Source of the DNA: Trueperella bonasi | GTDB lineage: Bacteria > Actinomycetota > Actinomycetes > Actinomycetales > Actinomycetaceae | NCBI RefSeq assembly: GCF_030811535.1 | Contig: NZ_JAUSQX010000001.1 | Span: forward strand, 1,240,001 to 1,304,000 | Direction: 5' to 3' | Length of the DNA stretch: 64,000 bases | Shown here: in pieces, positions 6,409 to 15,146 of the stretch | Numbering within the stretch: position 1 is the first letter of the stretch | Layout of the letters: each line of letters starts with the position of its first letter | Position numbers and translations under genes: made by a program | The notes under the pieces: generated by a model | Seen by the model: the letters and a program-made list of their open reading frames with translations, nothing else | Told to the model about the DNA's origin: nothing | The model's database searches: none

Positions 6409-9400
6409 CTAGCTGATGTGTTTCATGGTTTGCCAGCCGTGACCGATCTGGACGGCGGGCTTGAAATAGCCCCTGCCAGTATTTTCATAGAAGAACATCT
6501 TGCCATCTCCACGAATACCAATCAGATCAAGCCGGCCATCGTTGGTGAGATCACCCGGAACGAAAGCGTTCACGAACGAGGTCCACCCTTGACCAATCTG
6601 ACCAAAGGCAGACACCGTCCCATCGCCATGGCCCTGATAAGCAAACATCTTCCCATCAGATCGAATACCAACCAGATCCGGATTGCTATCACCAACAATG
6701 TTGCCAACGGCTAAAATACGGGTCATCTTCCCCCACCCGTGGCCAATCTTGGCCGATGCAGTCAAACCACTAGATGTCAGGGTATAACGATACAAATCAC
6801 CACTAGCCACCTGACGAGCAATCACATACTCCTGTGAACCGGCTCCCAACCGGCCAACATAGGTGATGTTATCCATCCCATTCCAGCCATGCCCAACCTG
6901 GGCACCTTGAACAATATGACCATCAGCAGACACATGGTAGACAAACAACCGCCCATCATCATGCCGGACCAAGAAATCTGGCCGCCCATCACCATTGACA
7001 TCACTGACCTTGGTCAACGACGTTCCACCAAAACCAGAACCAATCGGCCCAACATGATAAATGCCCCCGCTATGACCAGCATAGAAATGGACCACCCCAT
7101 CACTACCAACAGCCAACACATCGGCATATCCATCACCATCAACATCGCCAAACCGGCCACTGCCAACCACACCCGCCAACGGCGACGGCTGCAGTTCTGG
7201 ACTCGGTGCAGGTTCGGGCGCTTTCTCGCCGGGAGCTAGCGTGAGAGTGAAGGTTGTCGAAGAGATACGAGGGATTCCAGTGCCATCCTCAGCTTCTTCA
7301 ATTGTCACACGGACGTCGAAACTCGCGGCTTCTGAGAGGCCTTCCTTCGGCGTACCCGAGATCGTTCCAGTAGCGGGGTCGATGTCGAGCCCGGAAGGCA
7401 AGCCTTCAGCAGAATAGGTATCCGCTAGAGAGGGATCATTGCCCGTCGTCGTAACCTCAATCGGTTCAATGGCTACCCCGTCAGTTGCCGATACATCTTC
7501 AATAGCGCCGAGCTTGACTTCGAATGGCAGTTCAGGCTCGAGGTAGCTGAGAGAGAAATTGATGTAGCCGATGTCGTTCCAAATATTGGGTTCCATCAGC
7601 AGACCAATTGTCCCACCCTGTTGAACAGCCATCGTGGTGTAACCGGTTCCGCCCGTGCGAACCTGCTTAGACACGGGCCAGGACGCGCCGTCGTCGTAAG
7701 ACATCGACACGTGACCGTTGACGCGGTTCCAATGATTCTTTGTGTTCGAGAACAGCAGAACTTTCGAACGCAATGTTCCCTTGTTCGCCGTCGGGAACGG
7801 GCGAAGCAATTGTGCATTATTCTGAGAATCCTGCAATTGCTCATCGATACGATACTCTCCCCAGTTCATGCCGCCGTCTTCCGAGATTGCGACGAGGCGG
7901 TAGCCAGCGCCGTGGGAACCGCGTGGAATGCGCGAATTGAGCATGAGGCGGCCATCGGAAAGTTCGGCGACCTTGTTTTCGTCATAATTCCAGCGGAAAA
8001 ACTGGGCGCCCTCCGTGGCAGAGGCGAAATTGCCGCTTTGCCAGGTCTTGCCGTGGTCATCTGAGAAGATCGTTAAGGCGCGGAATCCGCCATCCTTATG
8101 CCGACAGGCGGCTTGTTGGAGCAGACGCCCCTTGTGCGGTTCGTGTTGCTTTTGTATGCCTGCACCGGACGTTGCGAAACAGCCTGTAACGTCTGCTGCA
8201 CGCTCGCCGAGCACGTCGTTCGTGATTGTGCGCAACTTCCAGGTGTAGCCGTTGTCTGTCGAGTTTGCGACGGTGAAATTCATCGTGCGGCGATGGCTTT
8301 CATCAACCTGTCCGTTCTCGTCTAACTTGTAGGAGGGGTTGTTCGGCAAACCGGCGTCGAGAGAACCCACAAAGAAGTTGAAGATTTCCCCGGTTTCGTG
8401 ATCGACGACGTACGACGGGTCAGACCAACCATAACGTTGTCCTTCGGGTGCGACGTGGCCCTTGGCAATTGTCGTAAGCGGTCCCCAAGTTTTACCGCCA
8501 TCTTTTGACCGACGCTGAACGATTGAGTTTTCGTTTGGCGAGTCTCCGCCGCTCCCCGCGCCATTAGTTGGGCGCAGGTCATACGATGCCAGAATGTCGC
8601 CGTTGGGTGCTGCGGCAATTGCTGGAATGCGAATGTTGTATCTGCCCGGCACGTGAGTTTCAACCTTCGTCAGATCCGATAGTGCTGGCGCCAAGCGAGG
8701 ATCCGCGTTTGGCGCAGGGAATGGCTGCGCTGTCGGCCACGTGGTTGGTGTAGGCGTGGTTGCGGTAGCTGTTGCAGTTCCAGTGAGCTCGCCAGATGAC
8801 GCATTCACGACGACGCTCAGCTCGGCTTGACCGCGCTCCAAATCTTCGCGGGTCACCGAGTAGGTCAATGAATCACACGTGAGAGAGGATCCCGGGAGGA
8901 TAGCGCCCGAACACTTAAGGTCGTCGTCGTTGAGCGACACGTTCACTGTTTCATCGAAGACATTTGTGAGTGTCAGCGAGGCAGTGAGTTCATCCCCGGC
9001 GCTGTAATTGTCTTTATTCGTCCCGTCCGTGAACTCAAAGTTGTTGATTGTGACGAGGCGTGGAGATACGCCTACCGGATTACCCTCGAAGGGTGCCGCC
9101 GGCGTTGCAGGGCCAGAGTAGCCGGTGCGATCGTAAATCTGGAATGTGATCGTCGGCGTGAATCCGCCTGCCTTGACGTCCTCATCAGTAACCGTGTGCG
9201 TGGGGAATGGGCACGACTGCGTATCGCCGGCGCGTAGCGCGCTCCATTTGCATCCGCGCCAGTTATCGAGGTTCGAAGCCGTGGATTCAAATGAGCGATC
9301 GATGCCGGTATCATTCGTGACTTTAAGCTCGAACCGGATAGTTTCACCCACTTCGAAGGCTGCGCCTTCGGGTTTCGGATTCATGATAGAAAATGTTGCG

Positions 9401-10122
9401 TTGAGTTTTGGGGCGGGCGGAGGCTCTGGGAGCTCTAGAGCGTCGATCGATGCCGAAACCTCTGCGGCCGTGAGTGCCCGGTTGTAGATTTTTAGTTCAT
9501 CGACGAGGCCGCTGAAACCTTTGCCTCCGAGCTTGTCGGCAGGAATCGTGATTGGGTTTTGAACAGACCAAGTCTTGTTTTCGCGTAGCTGGCCATCGAC
9601 GTAAAGTGACAGGCCTTCAGTTGAACTTTGCGTCCACGTGATGTGAGTCCACTCGTTATCCGGAAGTGTGGACCCGTAAGTAAGGAAGCCACCGGTGTCA
9701 GGCCGGACGTACATTCCCATCTTGTCGCCCTTCTCACTATTGATTCGCTGCGAGAAGGCTCGGACGCCATCGGAGGACTCAAGAATGTTTGATTTGTCGT
9801 GTGCCGTTGGGGCTTTGACCCAGAAACCAACCGTCCAGTCAGAGCCGAGATCGGCTGTGGGGAAGGCGATCGAATTCCCTTCAACAATGTGGGCTGCTTT
9901 TCCTGCCTTTCCTTCAACTAGTGGCACGTCGCCGGTGATGGTGCCAGAACGCTCGCCCCAGGAATCGGTTGTGGCTTCCTCGTCGAACGAGTAGTAAGAA
10001 ACCTGTGCCTCGGTAAGGTCGGGGGAAGTACTGGCCATGGCAAGGGGTGCTACTGGTGTGATTAACAGTGCGCCGGCACTGGCGAGGGTGAGTCGCCGTC
10101 GCCAAGAGTTTTTGAATGACAT
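6409..10122 (-). CDS. Secreted multidomain exo-alpha-sialidase with FG-GAP tail
   Basis: 1237 residues from ATG 10122 (GAAAGGT ribosome site; an upstream in-frame start would spoil the signal peptide). Order: Sec signal peptide (RRRLTLASAGALLITPVAPLAMAS); LamG/concanavalin-like domain about 30-225; two immunoglobulin-like domains about 240-455; sialidase beta-propeller about 490-860 with YNIRIPAIA (RIP arginine motif) and five Asp-boxes (SKDGGKTW, STDNGYTW, SDDHGKTW, SEDGGMNW, SYDDGASW); a putative-Ig domain (LPSGLDIDPATGTISGTP); then five FG-GAP-like repeats closing with IG.GW..M.. motifs. It should release terminal sialic acid from host glycoconjugates outside the cell. No LPXTG or C-terminal anchor is visible, so retention may depend on the repeats. 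FG-GAP-tailed sialidases are typical of Trueperella/Arcanobacterium relatives. Confidence 0.95.
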   Translation of the reverse strand: MSFKNSWRRRLTLASAGALLITPVAPLAMASTSPDLTEAQVSYYSFDEEATTDSWGERSGTITGDVPLVEGKAGKAAHIVEGNSIAFPTADLGSDWTVGFWVKAPTAHDKSNILESSDGVRAFSQRINSEKGDKMGMYVRPDTGGFLTYGSTLPDNEWTHITWTQSSTEGLSLYVDGQLRENKTWSVQNPITIPADKLGGKGFSGLVDELKIYNRALTAAEVSASIDALELPEPPPAPKLNATFSIMNPKPEGAAFEVGETIRFELKVTNDTGIDRSFESTASNLDNWRGCKWSALRAGDTQSCPFPTHTVTDEDVKAGGFTPTITFQIYDRTGYSGPATPAAPFEGNPVGVSPRLVTINNFEFTDGTNKDNYSAGDELTASLTLTNVFDETVNVSLNDDDLKCSGAILPGSSLTCDSLTYSVTREDLERGQAELSVVVNASSGELTGTATATATTPTPTTWPTAQPFPAPNADPRLAPALSDLTKVETHVPGRYNIRIPAIAAAPNGDILASYDLRPTNGAGSGGDSPNENSIVQRRSKDGGKTWGPLTTIAKGHVAPEGQRYGWSDPSYVVDHETGEIFNFFVGSLDAGLPNNPSYKLDENGQVDESHRRTMNFTVANSTDNGYTWKLRTITNDVLGERAADVTGCFATSGAGIQKQHEPHKGRLLQQAACRHKDGGFRALTIFSDDHGKTWQSGNFASATEGAQFFRWNYDENKVAELSDGRLMLNSRIPRGSHGAGYRLVAISEDGGMNWGEYRIDEQLQDSQNNAQLLRPFPTANKGTLRSKVLLFSNTKNHWNRVNGHVSMSYDDGASWPVSKQVRTGGTGYTTMAVQQGGTIGLLMEPNIWNDIGYINFSLSYLEPELPFEVKLGAIEDVSATDGVAIEPIEVTTTGNDPSLADTYSAEGLPSGLDIDPATGTISGTPKEGLSEAASFDVRVTIEEAEDGTGIPRISSTTFTLTLAPGEKAPEPAPSPELQPSPLAGVVGSGRFGDVDGDGYADVLAVGSDGVVHFYAGHSGGIYHVGPIGSGFGGTSLTKVSDVNGDGRPDFLVRHDDGRLFVYHVSADGHIVQGAQVGHGWNGMDNITYVGRLGAGSQEYVIARQVASGDLYRYTLTSSGLTASAKIGHGWGKMTRILAVGNIVGDSNPDLVGIRSDGKMFAYQGHGDGTVSAFGQIGQGWTSFVNAFVPGDLTNDGRLDLIGIRGDGKMFFYENTGRGYFKPAVQIGHGWQTMKHIS

Positions 10123-10139
10123 GAGTTGTACCTTTCGCC

Positions 10140-10826
10140 TCATTGCGAATAGTGATTTTGATGCCAAGGCGGCATCTTTAGCACAGTTGTCAGACAACTG
10201 TATGGAGAGTCTATGGCGAACCGCTGCTTGTGGCAACGACTTTTTGTGAATTCGCGGGCGGTGATAGGCGGATTTCGGGCAAGTCGGAAAAGCTTCCAGA
10301 GTCCGCGGTGCCGAGCGGTGAGATGGCGCCCTAGGGCAGGATCGCCGAGAGTAGGTCGGCTATCCCTGACTGCGGGCGCCACCGCATTCACTAGGAAATT
10401 GGGGGAAATATAAGAAGACGGATCTTCGGTTACTTTCAGCTCGGTCATGGCTGTTTGGATTGCGCCGCAGCGTTCGTGACCTACCACGACGACGAGAGGC
10501 ACTTTGAGCACTTCGATTGCGAAGGAGAGCGAGCCTAAAACGGACTGATCCACGGTATGGCCCGCAGTGCGCATAACGAAGAGATCGCCAAGCCCTACGT
10601 CGAACACGATCTCGGTGGGAACTCGCGAATCGGAACAGCCGAGCACCGCCGCTATTGGGCTTTGGCCGCTTCGCAGGTTTTCTCGCCACTGCAGGGTTTG
10701 ATGAGGCCGTGTGGCATTGCCGTTGGCAAAGCGTTCGTTGCCGGCAATGAGTGCCTCGAGTGCCACGGAGGCAGTGGATGGTGCCGTGCGGCGCAATTGA
10801 CTCATAGGTCCATTTGATCGGTTCAT
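10140..10826 (-). pseudogene. Beta-carbonic anhydrase, C-terminally truncated
   Basis: The start is ATG 10826 (GCAGGAC upstream). The first ~145 residues are a convincing beta-class carbonic anhydrase: IAGNERFANG, the zinc motif CSDSRVPTEIVFDVGLGDLFV, RTAGHTVD and the second zinc cluster VVVGHERCGA. The family should then continue to a C-terminal helix and a VVGA.YDL..G.V ending near residue 200. Instead, after VAPAVRD the frame drifts into unrelated sequence, runs over the sialidase operator (10183-10201) and stops at 10140. The sialidase promoter region appears to have been joined to a broken carbonic anhydrase. Zinc ligands are intact, but loss of the C-terminal part probably abolishes folding. 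Confidence 0.72.
10183..10201. promoter_or_regulatory. Perfect 19-bp palindromic operator upstream of the sialidase
   Basis: ACAGTTGTC-A-GACAACTGT is a perfect 9+1+9 inverted repeat centred at 10192, about 70 bases upstream of the sialidase start. Its core TTGTCAGACAA has the form bound by FadR-subfamily GntR regulators, which include sialic-acid regulators in several lineages. Control of sialidase expression by such a regulator is inference; no GntR gene is in the window. Confidence 0.7.
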
Positions 10827-10925
10827 GTTGTCCTGCGCGTAAATGCTGTGGAGTTGAAGCTGGGCCGCAAAGTTAACACTCGGATTACTGGAGCCGCTTG
10901 TGCGTCCGAAAGTGGGCAATAAGCC

Positions 10926-10956
10926 AAAAATTCCCGCGATACTTCGCGGGAATTTT
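10926..10956 (-). terminator. Terminator of the tRNA-Glu/Asp/Phe transcript
   Basis: On the minus strand AATTCCCGCGA and TCGCGGGAATT form a stem followed by a TTTTT tract, immediately downstream of tRNA-Phe. Confidence 0.85.
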
Positions 10957-10960
10957 ATGG

Positions 10961-11033
10961 TGGCTCCGACCGGCGTCGATCCGGTGACCTTTCGATTTTC
11001 AGTCGAACGCTCTACCAACTGAGCTACAGAGCC
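10961..11033 (-). tRNA. tRNA-Phe (GAA)
   Basis: A 73-base cloverleaf on the minus strand: acceptor GGCTCTG/CGGAGCC, D-arm GCTCAGTTGGTAGAGC, anticodon loop CTGAAAA with anticodon GAA, and T-arm with GGATCGACGCC. Discriminator A; a CCA is encoded at 10958-10960. Confidence 0.96.
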
Positions 11034-11074
11034 TAGAGAGAAAAATACCCGGTGGAAACCGGGTGATTTCTCTG

Positions 11075-11148
11075 CGACCCTGACGGGACTTGAACCCGCG
11101 ACCTCCGCCGTGACAGGGCGGCGCGCTAACCAACTGCGCTACAGGGCC
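11075..11148 (-). tRNA. tRNA-Asp (GTC)
   Basis: A 74-base cloverleaf: acceptor GGCCCTG with CAGGGTC (one G.U), D-arm GCGCAGTTGGTTAGCGC, anticodon loop CTGTCAC (anticodon GTC), T-loop TTCAAGT. Discriminator G; CCA is not encoded. Cotranscribed with the tRNA-Glu upstream and tRNA-Phe downstream. Confidence 0.96.
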
Positions 11149-11183
11149 AGATTTGGCATCGCTACCAGCTTCTGGTGAAGCAG

Positions 11184-11256
11184 TACCCCCAACGGGATTC
11201 GAACCCGTGCTACCGGCGTGAAAGGCCGGGGTCCTAGGCCGCTAGACGATAGGGGC
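11184..11256 (-). tRNA. tRNA-Glu (TTC)
   Basis: A 73-base cloverleaf starting GCCCCTATCGTCTAGCGGCC, with anticodon loop CTTTCAC (anticodon TTC) and T-arm ACGGGTTCGAATCCCGT. The acceptor has G.U pairs at both the first and sixth positions. First tRNA of the minus-strand Glu-Asp-Phe cluster. Confidence 0.95.
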
Positions 11257-11510
11257 AAAGACCGAAGTCTTTTTTATCCCAGCCAGCTTAGCGTTGGTGG
11301 AACGGACACTAGCCTATGCGAGCCGGGTGCAGAAAAGCAAAATCGACGCCGGGTGGTGTTAACCACGTTTGTGTTCTCGCGTGCGCCGAGACTATGCCGC
11401 AGCGAGTCAGAACCGCGCATCTGCCGGAGTAACTCTCACACTCGCCTCTTCCTCGTGAGTTATCGGCGAACTAACTCGAACCGCGAGCGCGCGTGCTCTA
11501 GCCTTAATCC

Positions 11511-13142
11511 ATGACGAACTTTGCCACGAACGTCATGGCGAAAGCGATGACGATGCAGCTTGCTTTGACGCAGGCTCCTGAAGACGGCGTCACGCCGCAG
11601 CCGGTTGAAGAAGTGGTCGAAGCGACTGTTGAGGCCACGGTTGACACCCTGCGCATGGTGCTCACCATTGGTGTGGGCGCAGCAGCCGGTGTGCTTGCGG
11701 GCTTGCTCGCGATTGCACTCCTGCGCATATTTTCGCGCAGCGGAAGCCACATGGAGTTTGTTGTTCGGGCTATTTCCCGCAGACTTCAGATCCTGCTCAT
11801 AGCCATCGGTGGATTCTTCGGATTCCGGTACGGTCGTTCAACACTTAGTCACGAAGCTCCGGGCTGGTTCGAATTCGTTAACCACATGGCGATCATCGTG
11901 ATTATCCTATTGGCAACCTGGGTGCTGTCGGGGCTCGTTAATGGTGTCACCCAAGCTGTCAACGAGAGCATGGCTGAGACATCCGAGGGGCGCGCCGCCC
12001 GAGTGAAAACTCAAACTCAGATTTTGCGCCGCGTTGCAGTGGTTGTCGTATGGATTCTTGGTATCGCGGCGGTGCTTTTGACCTTCCCCGGAGCCAGAGC
12101 TGCAGGTGCATCGATTTTCGCCTCGGCGGGCATCGCCTCCGTCGTCGTCGGCCTTGCCGCTCAAACGACACTTGGAAGCGTCTTCGCAGGGCTGCAACTC
12201 GCCTTTACGGACTCAATCCGCGTGGGCGACATCGTGCACTATCAGGGCAATTACACGACAGTTGAAGAAATCACGTTAACTTACGTTGTGCTAGCAGTGT
12301 GGGATGGGCGCAGGATTATCGTTCCGTCTTCAATCATGACGACGGAGTCCTTCGAAAACTGGACTCGCCGAGCCCCCGAAATGACTGGCGATGTTCTTAT
12401 CAAGGTCGATTGGCAGGTACCGATTGACGCTGCACGCTTGCGCCTCGAACAAATCCTCGCCGAAACGGACCTGTGGGACGGCCGAACTGGCGTTCTGCAA
12501 GTCAACGACGCCTCAACCACCGAAGGGATTGTACTTCGATGCCTCATTTCTGCGGAATCTTCCCCGAAACTAACGGATTTGCGCAACCACGTACGCGAGG
12601 AGATGGTGTTATGGATCCAGGAAGAAGCACCGCAGGCGGCACCGCACACGCGCATTTACAAGGATGAGAAAGGTGATTTTTGGGAAACTCGGCAGTACAC
12701 GGAGGCTCTCGTGCGTAAGCGTGAAGAGCTCAAGCCTCCGGTGTTCGTGCCTGTCGCCGGTGCTGATGGATCGGCGTCGGGTATCACTCAGGAGACGGAA
12801 ATTATTTCGGGTGACGACGTCGAACGGTTACGCCGGATACCTATCAGCGAACGCGGCTCCCAGCTGGACGACCATAGCGCTGCCAGCGGGCAAGATCGTG
12901 GCCGCGACGGGGATGATGACACGGCCGAAGTGAGCATGACCTCGCAGGCTTCAACCACGCAATCCGGTACGGTGAAATCCGCGATCTTTTCCGGCTCACC
13001 TGAAGCTGAGGCCCGAGCACGCGCCTACGCTGGTCCGGGCGACGAGGTGTACGAAGAAAGAAAGCGTAAGATTGAGGATTCACGCTCAGATCTTTCCACC
13101 GCTGATGATGACGATTTAGAAAATTCCGAGGAGACTTTATGA
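11511..13142 (+). CDS. MscS-family small-conductance mechanosensitive channel
   Basis: 543 residues. Transmembrane helices lie at about 48-72, 90-108, 120-145 and 172-195, then the pore-lining TM3 region SIFASAGIASVVVGLAAQTT rich in Gly/Ala, followed by LGSVFAGLQLAFTDSIRVGDIV, the classic MscS TM3b/beta-domain junction. A cytoplasmic alpha/beta vestibule follows to about 400. The last ~140 residues are hydrophilic, low-complexity and acidic, an extension beyond E. coli MscS. The channel opens under membrane tension to release solutes on hypo-osmotic shock. The stop overlaps the msrB start by four bases (ATGA at 13139). Confidence 0.93.
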   Translation: MTNFATNVMAKAMTMQLALTQAPEDGVTPQPVEEVVEATVEATVDTLRMVLTIGVGAAAGVLAGLLAIALLRIFSRSGSHMEFVVRAISRRLQILLIAIGGFFGFRYGRSTLSHEAPGWFEFVNHMAIIVIILLATWVLSGLVNGVTQAVNESMAETSEGRAARVKTQTQILRRVAVVVVWILGIAAVLLTFPGARAAGASIFASAGIASVVVGLAAQTTLGSVFAGLQLAFTDSIRVGDIVHYQGNYTTVEEITLTYVVLAVWDGRRIIVPSSIMTTESFENWTRRAPEMTGDVLIKVDWQVPIDAARLRLEQILAETDLWDGRTGVLQVNDASTTEGIVLRCLISAESSPKLTDLRNHVREEMVLWIQEEAPQAAPHTRIYKDEKGDFWETRQYTEALVRKREELKPPVFVPVAGADGSASGITQETEIISGDDVERLRRIPISERGSQLDDHSAASGQDRGRDGDDDTAEVSMTSQASTTQSGTVKSAIFSGSPEAEARARAYAGPGDEVYEERKRKIEDSRSDLSTADDDDLENSEETL

Positions 13143-13540
13143 CCTTTCCCGTTTCAAAATCCGACGACGAATGGCGCAACCTGCTTACTCCGATGGAGTT
13201 CCATGTGCTACGAGAGGCGGGTACGGAGCGGCCTGGTACGGGAGAACTCCTGCACGAAGAGCGGGCGGGCATGTACCACTGCAGGGCGTGCGACGCTGAG
13301 CTTTTTCGGTCCACAACCAAATTCGATGCCCACTGTGGGTGGCCGTCTTTCTATCAACCCGATGAACAGGGTGCGGTAGCTTACGTTGAGGATCGCTCGC
13401 ACGGAATGGTGCGTACGGAGGTGCTGTGCGCGACGTGCGGCTCTCACCTTGGTCACGTGTTCCCGGATGCTCCACATATGCCAACTGGCCAACGGTATTG
13501 CATGAATTCGGTGTCGCTGAGGTTCGCACCGGAAACGTGA
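13139..13540 (+). CDS. msrB: Peptide-methionine (R)-S-oxide reductase MsrB
   Basis: 133 residues, full family length. Two zinc-binding CxxC pairs (CRACDAELF and CATCGSHLGH), the substrate-site HCGWPSFYQP, and the active-site Cys in QRYCMNSVSLRF. It reduces the R-epimer of methionine sulfoxide in damaged proteins with thioredoxin-type reductant in the cytoplasm. Translationally coupled to the MscS gene (ATGA overlap), pairing envelope-stress and oxidative-repair functions. Confidence 0.96.
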   Translation: MTFPVSKSDDEWRNLLTPMEFHVLREAGTERPGTGELLHEERAGMYHCRACDAELFRSTTKFDAHCGWPSFYQPDEQGAVAYVEDRSHGMVRTEVLCATCGSHLGHVFPDAPHMPTGQRYCMNSVSLRFAPET

Positions 13541-13554
13541 GTTGGGGGAGCCGT

Positions 13555-13722
13555 ATGATTAGGTTCGGCACTTTCAATATTCAATACGCGAGTCCAATCC
13601 CCGCTCGATATAGATCGAGTACCTCGGTGATTGACGGTCCAGGAGCGAAATCTACATTGCGCTTGGCCCGTGAAATTTCTGCTCTTGAGGTCGATGTTCT
13701 TGGCCTTCAAGAGGTCGATTGA
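13555..13722 (+). pseudogene. Endonuclease/exonuclease/phosphatase family protein, N-terminal stub
   Basis: ATG 13555 behind GGGGGAGCC starts a frame reading MIRFGTFNIQYASP, then ALEVDVLGLQEVD and a stop. These are the first two conserved blocks of the EEP (exonuclease III/DNase I-like) superfamily: the TFNIQ strand and the catalytic-glutamate block LQEVD. The family normally runs over 250 residues and the other catalytic blocks are absent, so this is a 3'-deleted remnant. The frame and ribosome site are preserved, so a 55-residue peptide could still be made. Confidence 0.78.
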
Positions 13723-13786
13723 GGAAAGTTGCGCTCCGGTGTTCCCGCCGTCGTCGCTGAAATTCGTTATGTGGGAGAATGGGAAA

Positions 13787-14698
13787 ATGGCTAGCGGGCG
13801 GCGATACGAGACGGGCAGCATCCGGAACATGACCGGCGATGCAATGCGTCATGCGGCGCCGGGCATTTTGTTGGCCTCGGGAATAATTCAGTACGTGGGC
13901 GCTTCGATTGCGGTGACTTTGTTCGCAGCGACGAGCGTTGCTGCTGTTGCCTGGGGAAGAGTGGCAGTCGGTGCCATCGTGATGATGGCCTGGCGCCGAC
14001 CAACTATCGTGTGGCGGCAGCTGTGGCGACCTGCCGTGTTGGGGATCGCTTTGGTGACGATGAACGTGCTGTTCTACCAGGCGATTGCGCGAATTCCGCT
14101 CGGCACTGCAGTGGCGCTTGAGTTTATCGGACCGGTTTTGCTGGCCGCGGTGACTGGACGAGGTTGGCGAATTTGGGCCGGAATTGTGTTGGCGGTTTCC
14201 GGGGTTTTTCTTATTTCTTGGATTGGTGTGGATACGAGCGAGCCAGGCGTGGCTGCGGGTGTCGCCTTCGCCGTCGCGGCGGGTGCGGCATGGGCGCTGT
14301 ACATGTGGATGGGTTCGAAGGTAGCGACGGCGGGAGCTGGGCCGGACTCGTTGGCGCTCGGTATGGCGATAGGTGCGATACTCTATGTGCCGTTGGCAAT
14401 CCCGAATTTCGGCGTGATTTTAACGGATGTGAAATTGCTGGTGCTCATGGTGGCGGTTGGCTTGTTTTCCTCGGTCGTGCCGTATTTCCTCGAGGTCACT
14501 GTCTTGTCCAAAGTCCCGGCTTCAACCTTCGCGCTCTTGAATTCTTTGTATCCGGCTACATCGCTAGTTGTGGGAATGGTACTTCTGCGCCAGTTCCCAA
14601 CTGCGGGGGAAATCTTAGGTTTGCTGCTAATTTCGATAGCTGTGGTGCTCGTGACGTGGCGGCCGCGAAAGAACCATTCGGTTAAGCGCCGCGCGTGA
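13787..14698 (+). CDS. EamA/DMT-family transporter
   Basis: 303 residues with about ten transmembrane helices in two EamA repeats. The first (about 15-140) includes GAMIQ-like ASGIIQYVGASIAV and IPLGTAVALEFIGPVLLA; the second (about 150-290) includes AFAVAAGAAWALYMWMGSKV and TFALLNSLYPATSLVVGMVL. This is the RhtA/YddG-like branch of drug/metabolite exporters that often exports amino acids or nucleosides; the substrate is not predictable. The frame extends upstream to 13631, but ATG 13787 fits the family N-terminus; ATG 13829 is the alternative. Confidence 0.88.
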   Translation: MASGRRYETGSIRNMTGDAMRHAAPGILLASGIIQYVGASIAVTLFAATSVAAVAWGRVAVGAIVMMAWRRPTIVWRQLWRPAVLGIALVTMNVLFYQAIARIPLGTAVALEFIGPVLLAAVTGRGWRIWAGIVLAVSGVFLISWIGVDTSEPGVAAGVAFAVAAGAAWALYMWMGSKVATAGAGPDSLALGMAIGAILYVPLAIPNFGVILTDVKLLVLMVAVGLFSSVVPYFLEVTVLSKVPASTFALLNSLYPATSLVVGMVLLRQFPTAGEILGLLLISIAVVLVTWRPRKNHSVKRRA

Positions 14699-14803
14699 TT
14701 CCCGCCGCGATTGTGGCGGATAATTTTTCGCTTGGCGCCGGTGGCGGTAGACTCAGTGGAGCTGCAGCGAATTTGTTGTGGTATCAGACTTAAATGTCTG
14801 GGC

Positions 14804-14877
14804 GGGCCTCTAGCTCAATTGGTTAGAGCTGCGGACTTTTAATCCGTAGGTTGTGGGTTCGAGTCCCACGGGGCCTA
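14804..14877 (+). tRNA. tRNA-Lys (TTT)
   Basis: A 74-base cloverleaf: GGGCCTC acceptor with GGGGCCT (two G.U pairs), D-arm GCTCAATTGGTTAGAGC, anticodon loop CTTTTAA (anticodon TTT), T-arm GTGGGTTCGAGTCCCAC, discriminator A, CCA not encoded. Confidence 0.96.
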
Positions 14878-14888
14878 CTGTGAGTTTC

Positions 14889-14921
14889 GGCCGGTATCTC
14901 ACCGAAAACGAGATGCCGGCC
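14889..14921 (+). terminator. Terminator of tRNA-Lys
   Basis: GGCCGGTATCTC and GAGATGCCGGCC form a 12-bp stem with one G.T pair, followed after a few bases by TGTTTT. The rest of the gap to 15146 holds only a short tandem CTCCGTTTACAA repeat (about 15028-15053). Confidence 0.75.
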
Positions 14922-15146
14922 ATCACTGTTTTACGGGTTCACTTCCTTATTCACTCCCTATCCAAACGGGGGCATCAATCACTCATAGGGAGCACATGAA
15001 ACATGCCCGGGATAAGTGAAACCTTCTCCGTTTACAACCTACTCCGTTTACAAGGGAGGCATTCCCCGAATGCGGCCGTTGTCAAATAACGTCCCACATG
15101 AGAGCAAGTTTTGCGAGACAATGGTGCCAATCGAACGGAGGCAACC

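Noticed and set aside
638-11018. Many long opposite-strand or shifted frames over intact genes
   Set aside because: They overlap well-supported genes, have no ribosome sites or motifs and carry codon-shadow composition.
15028-15053. CRISPR-like repeat from tandem CTCCGTTTACAA
   Set aside because: Only two adjacent copies with no spacers and no cas genes.
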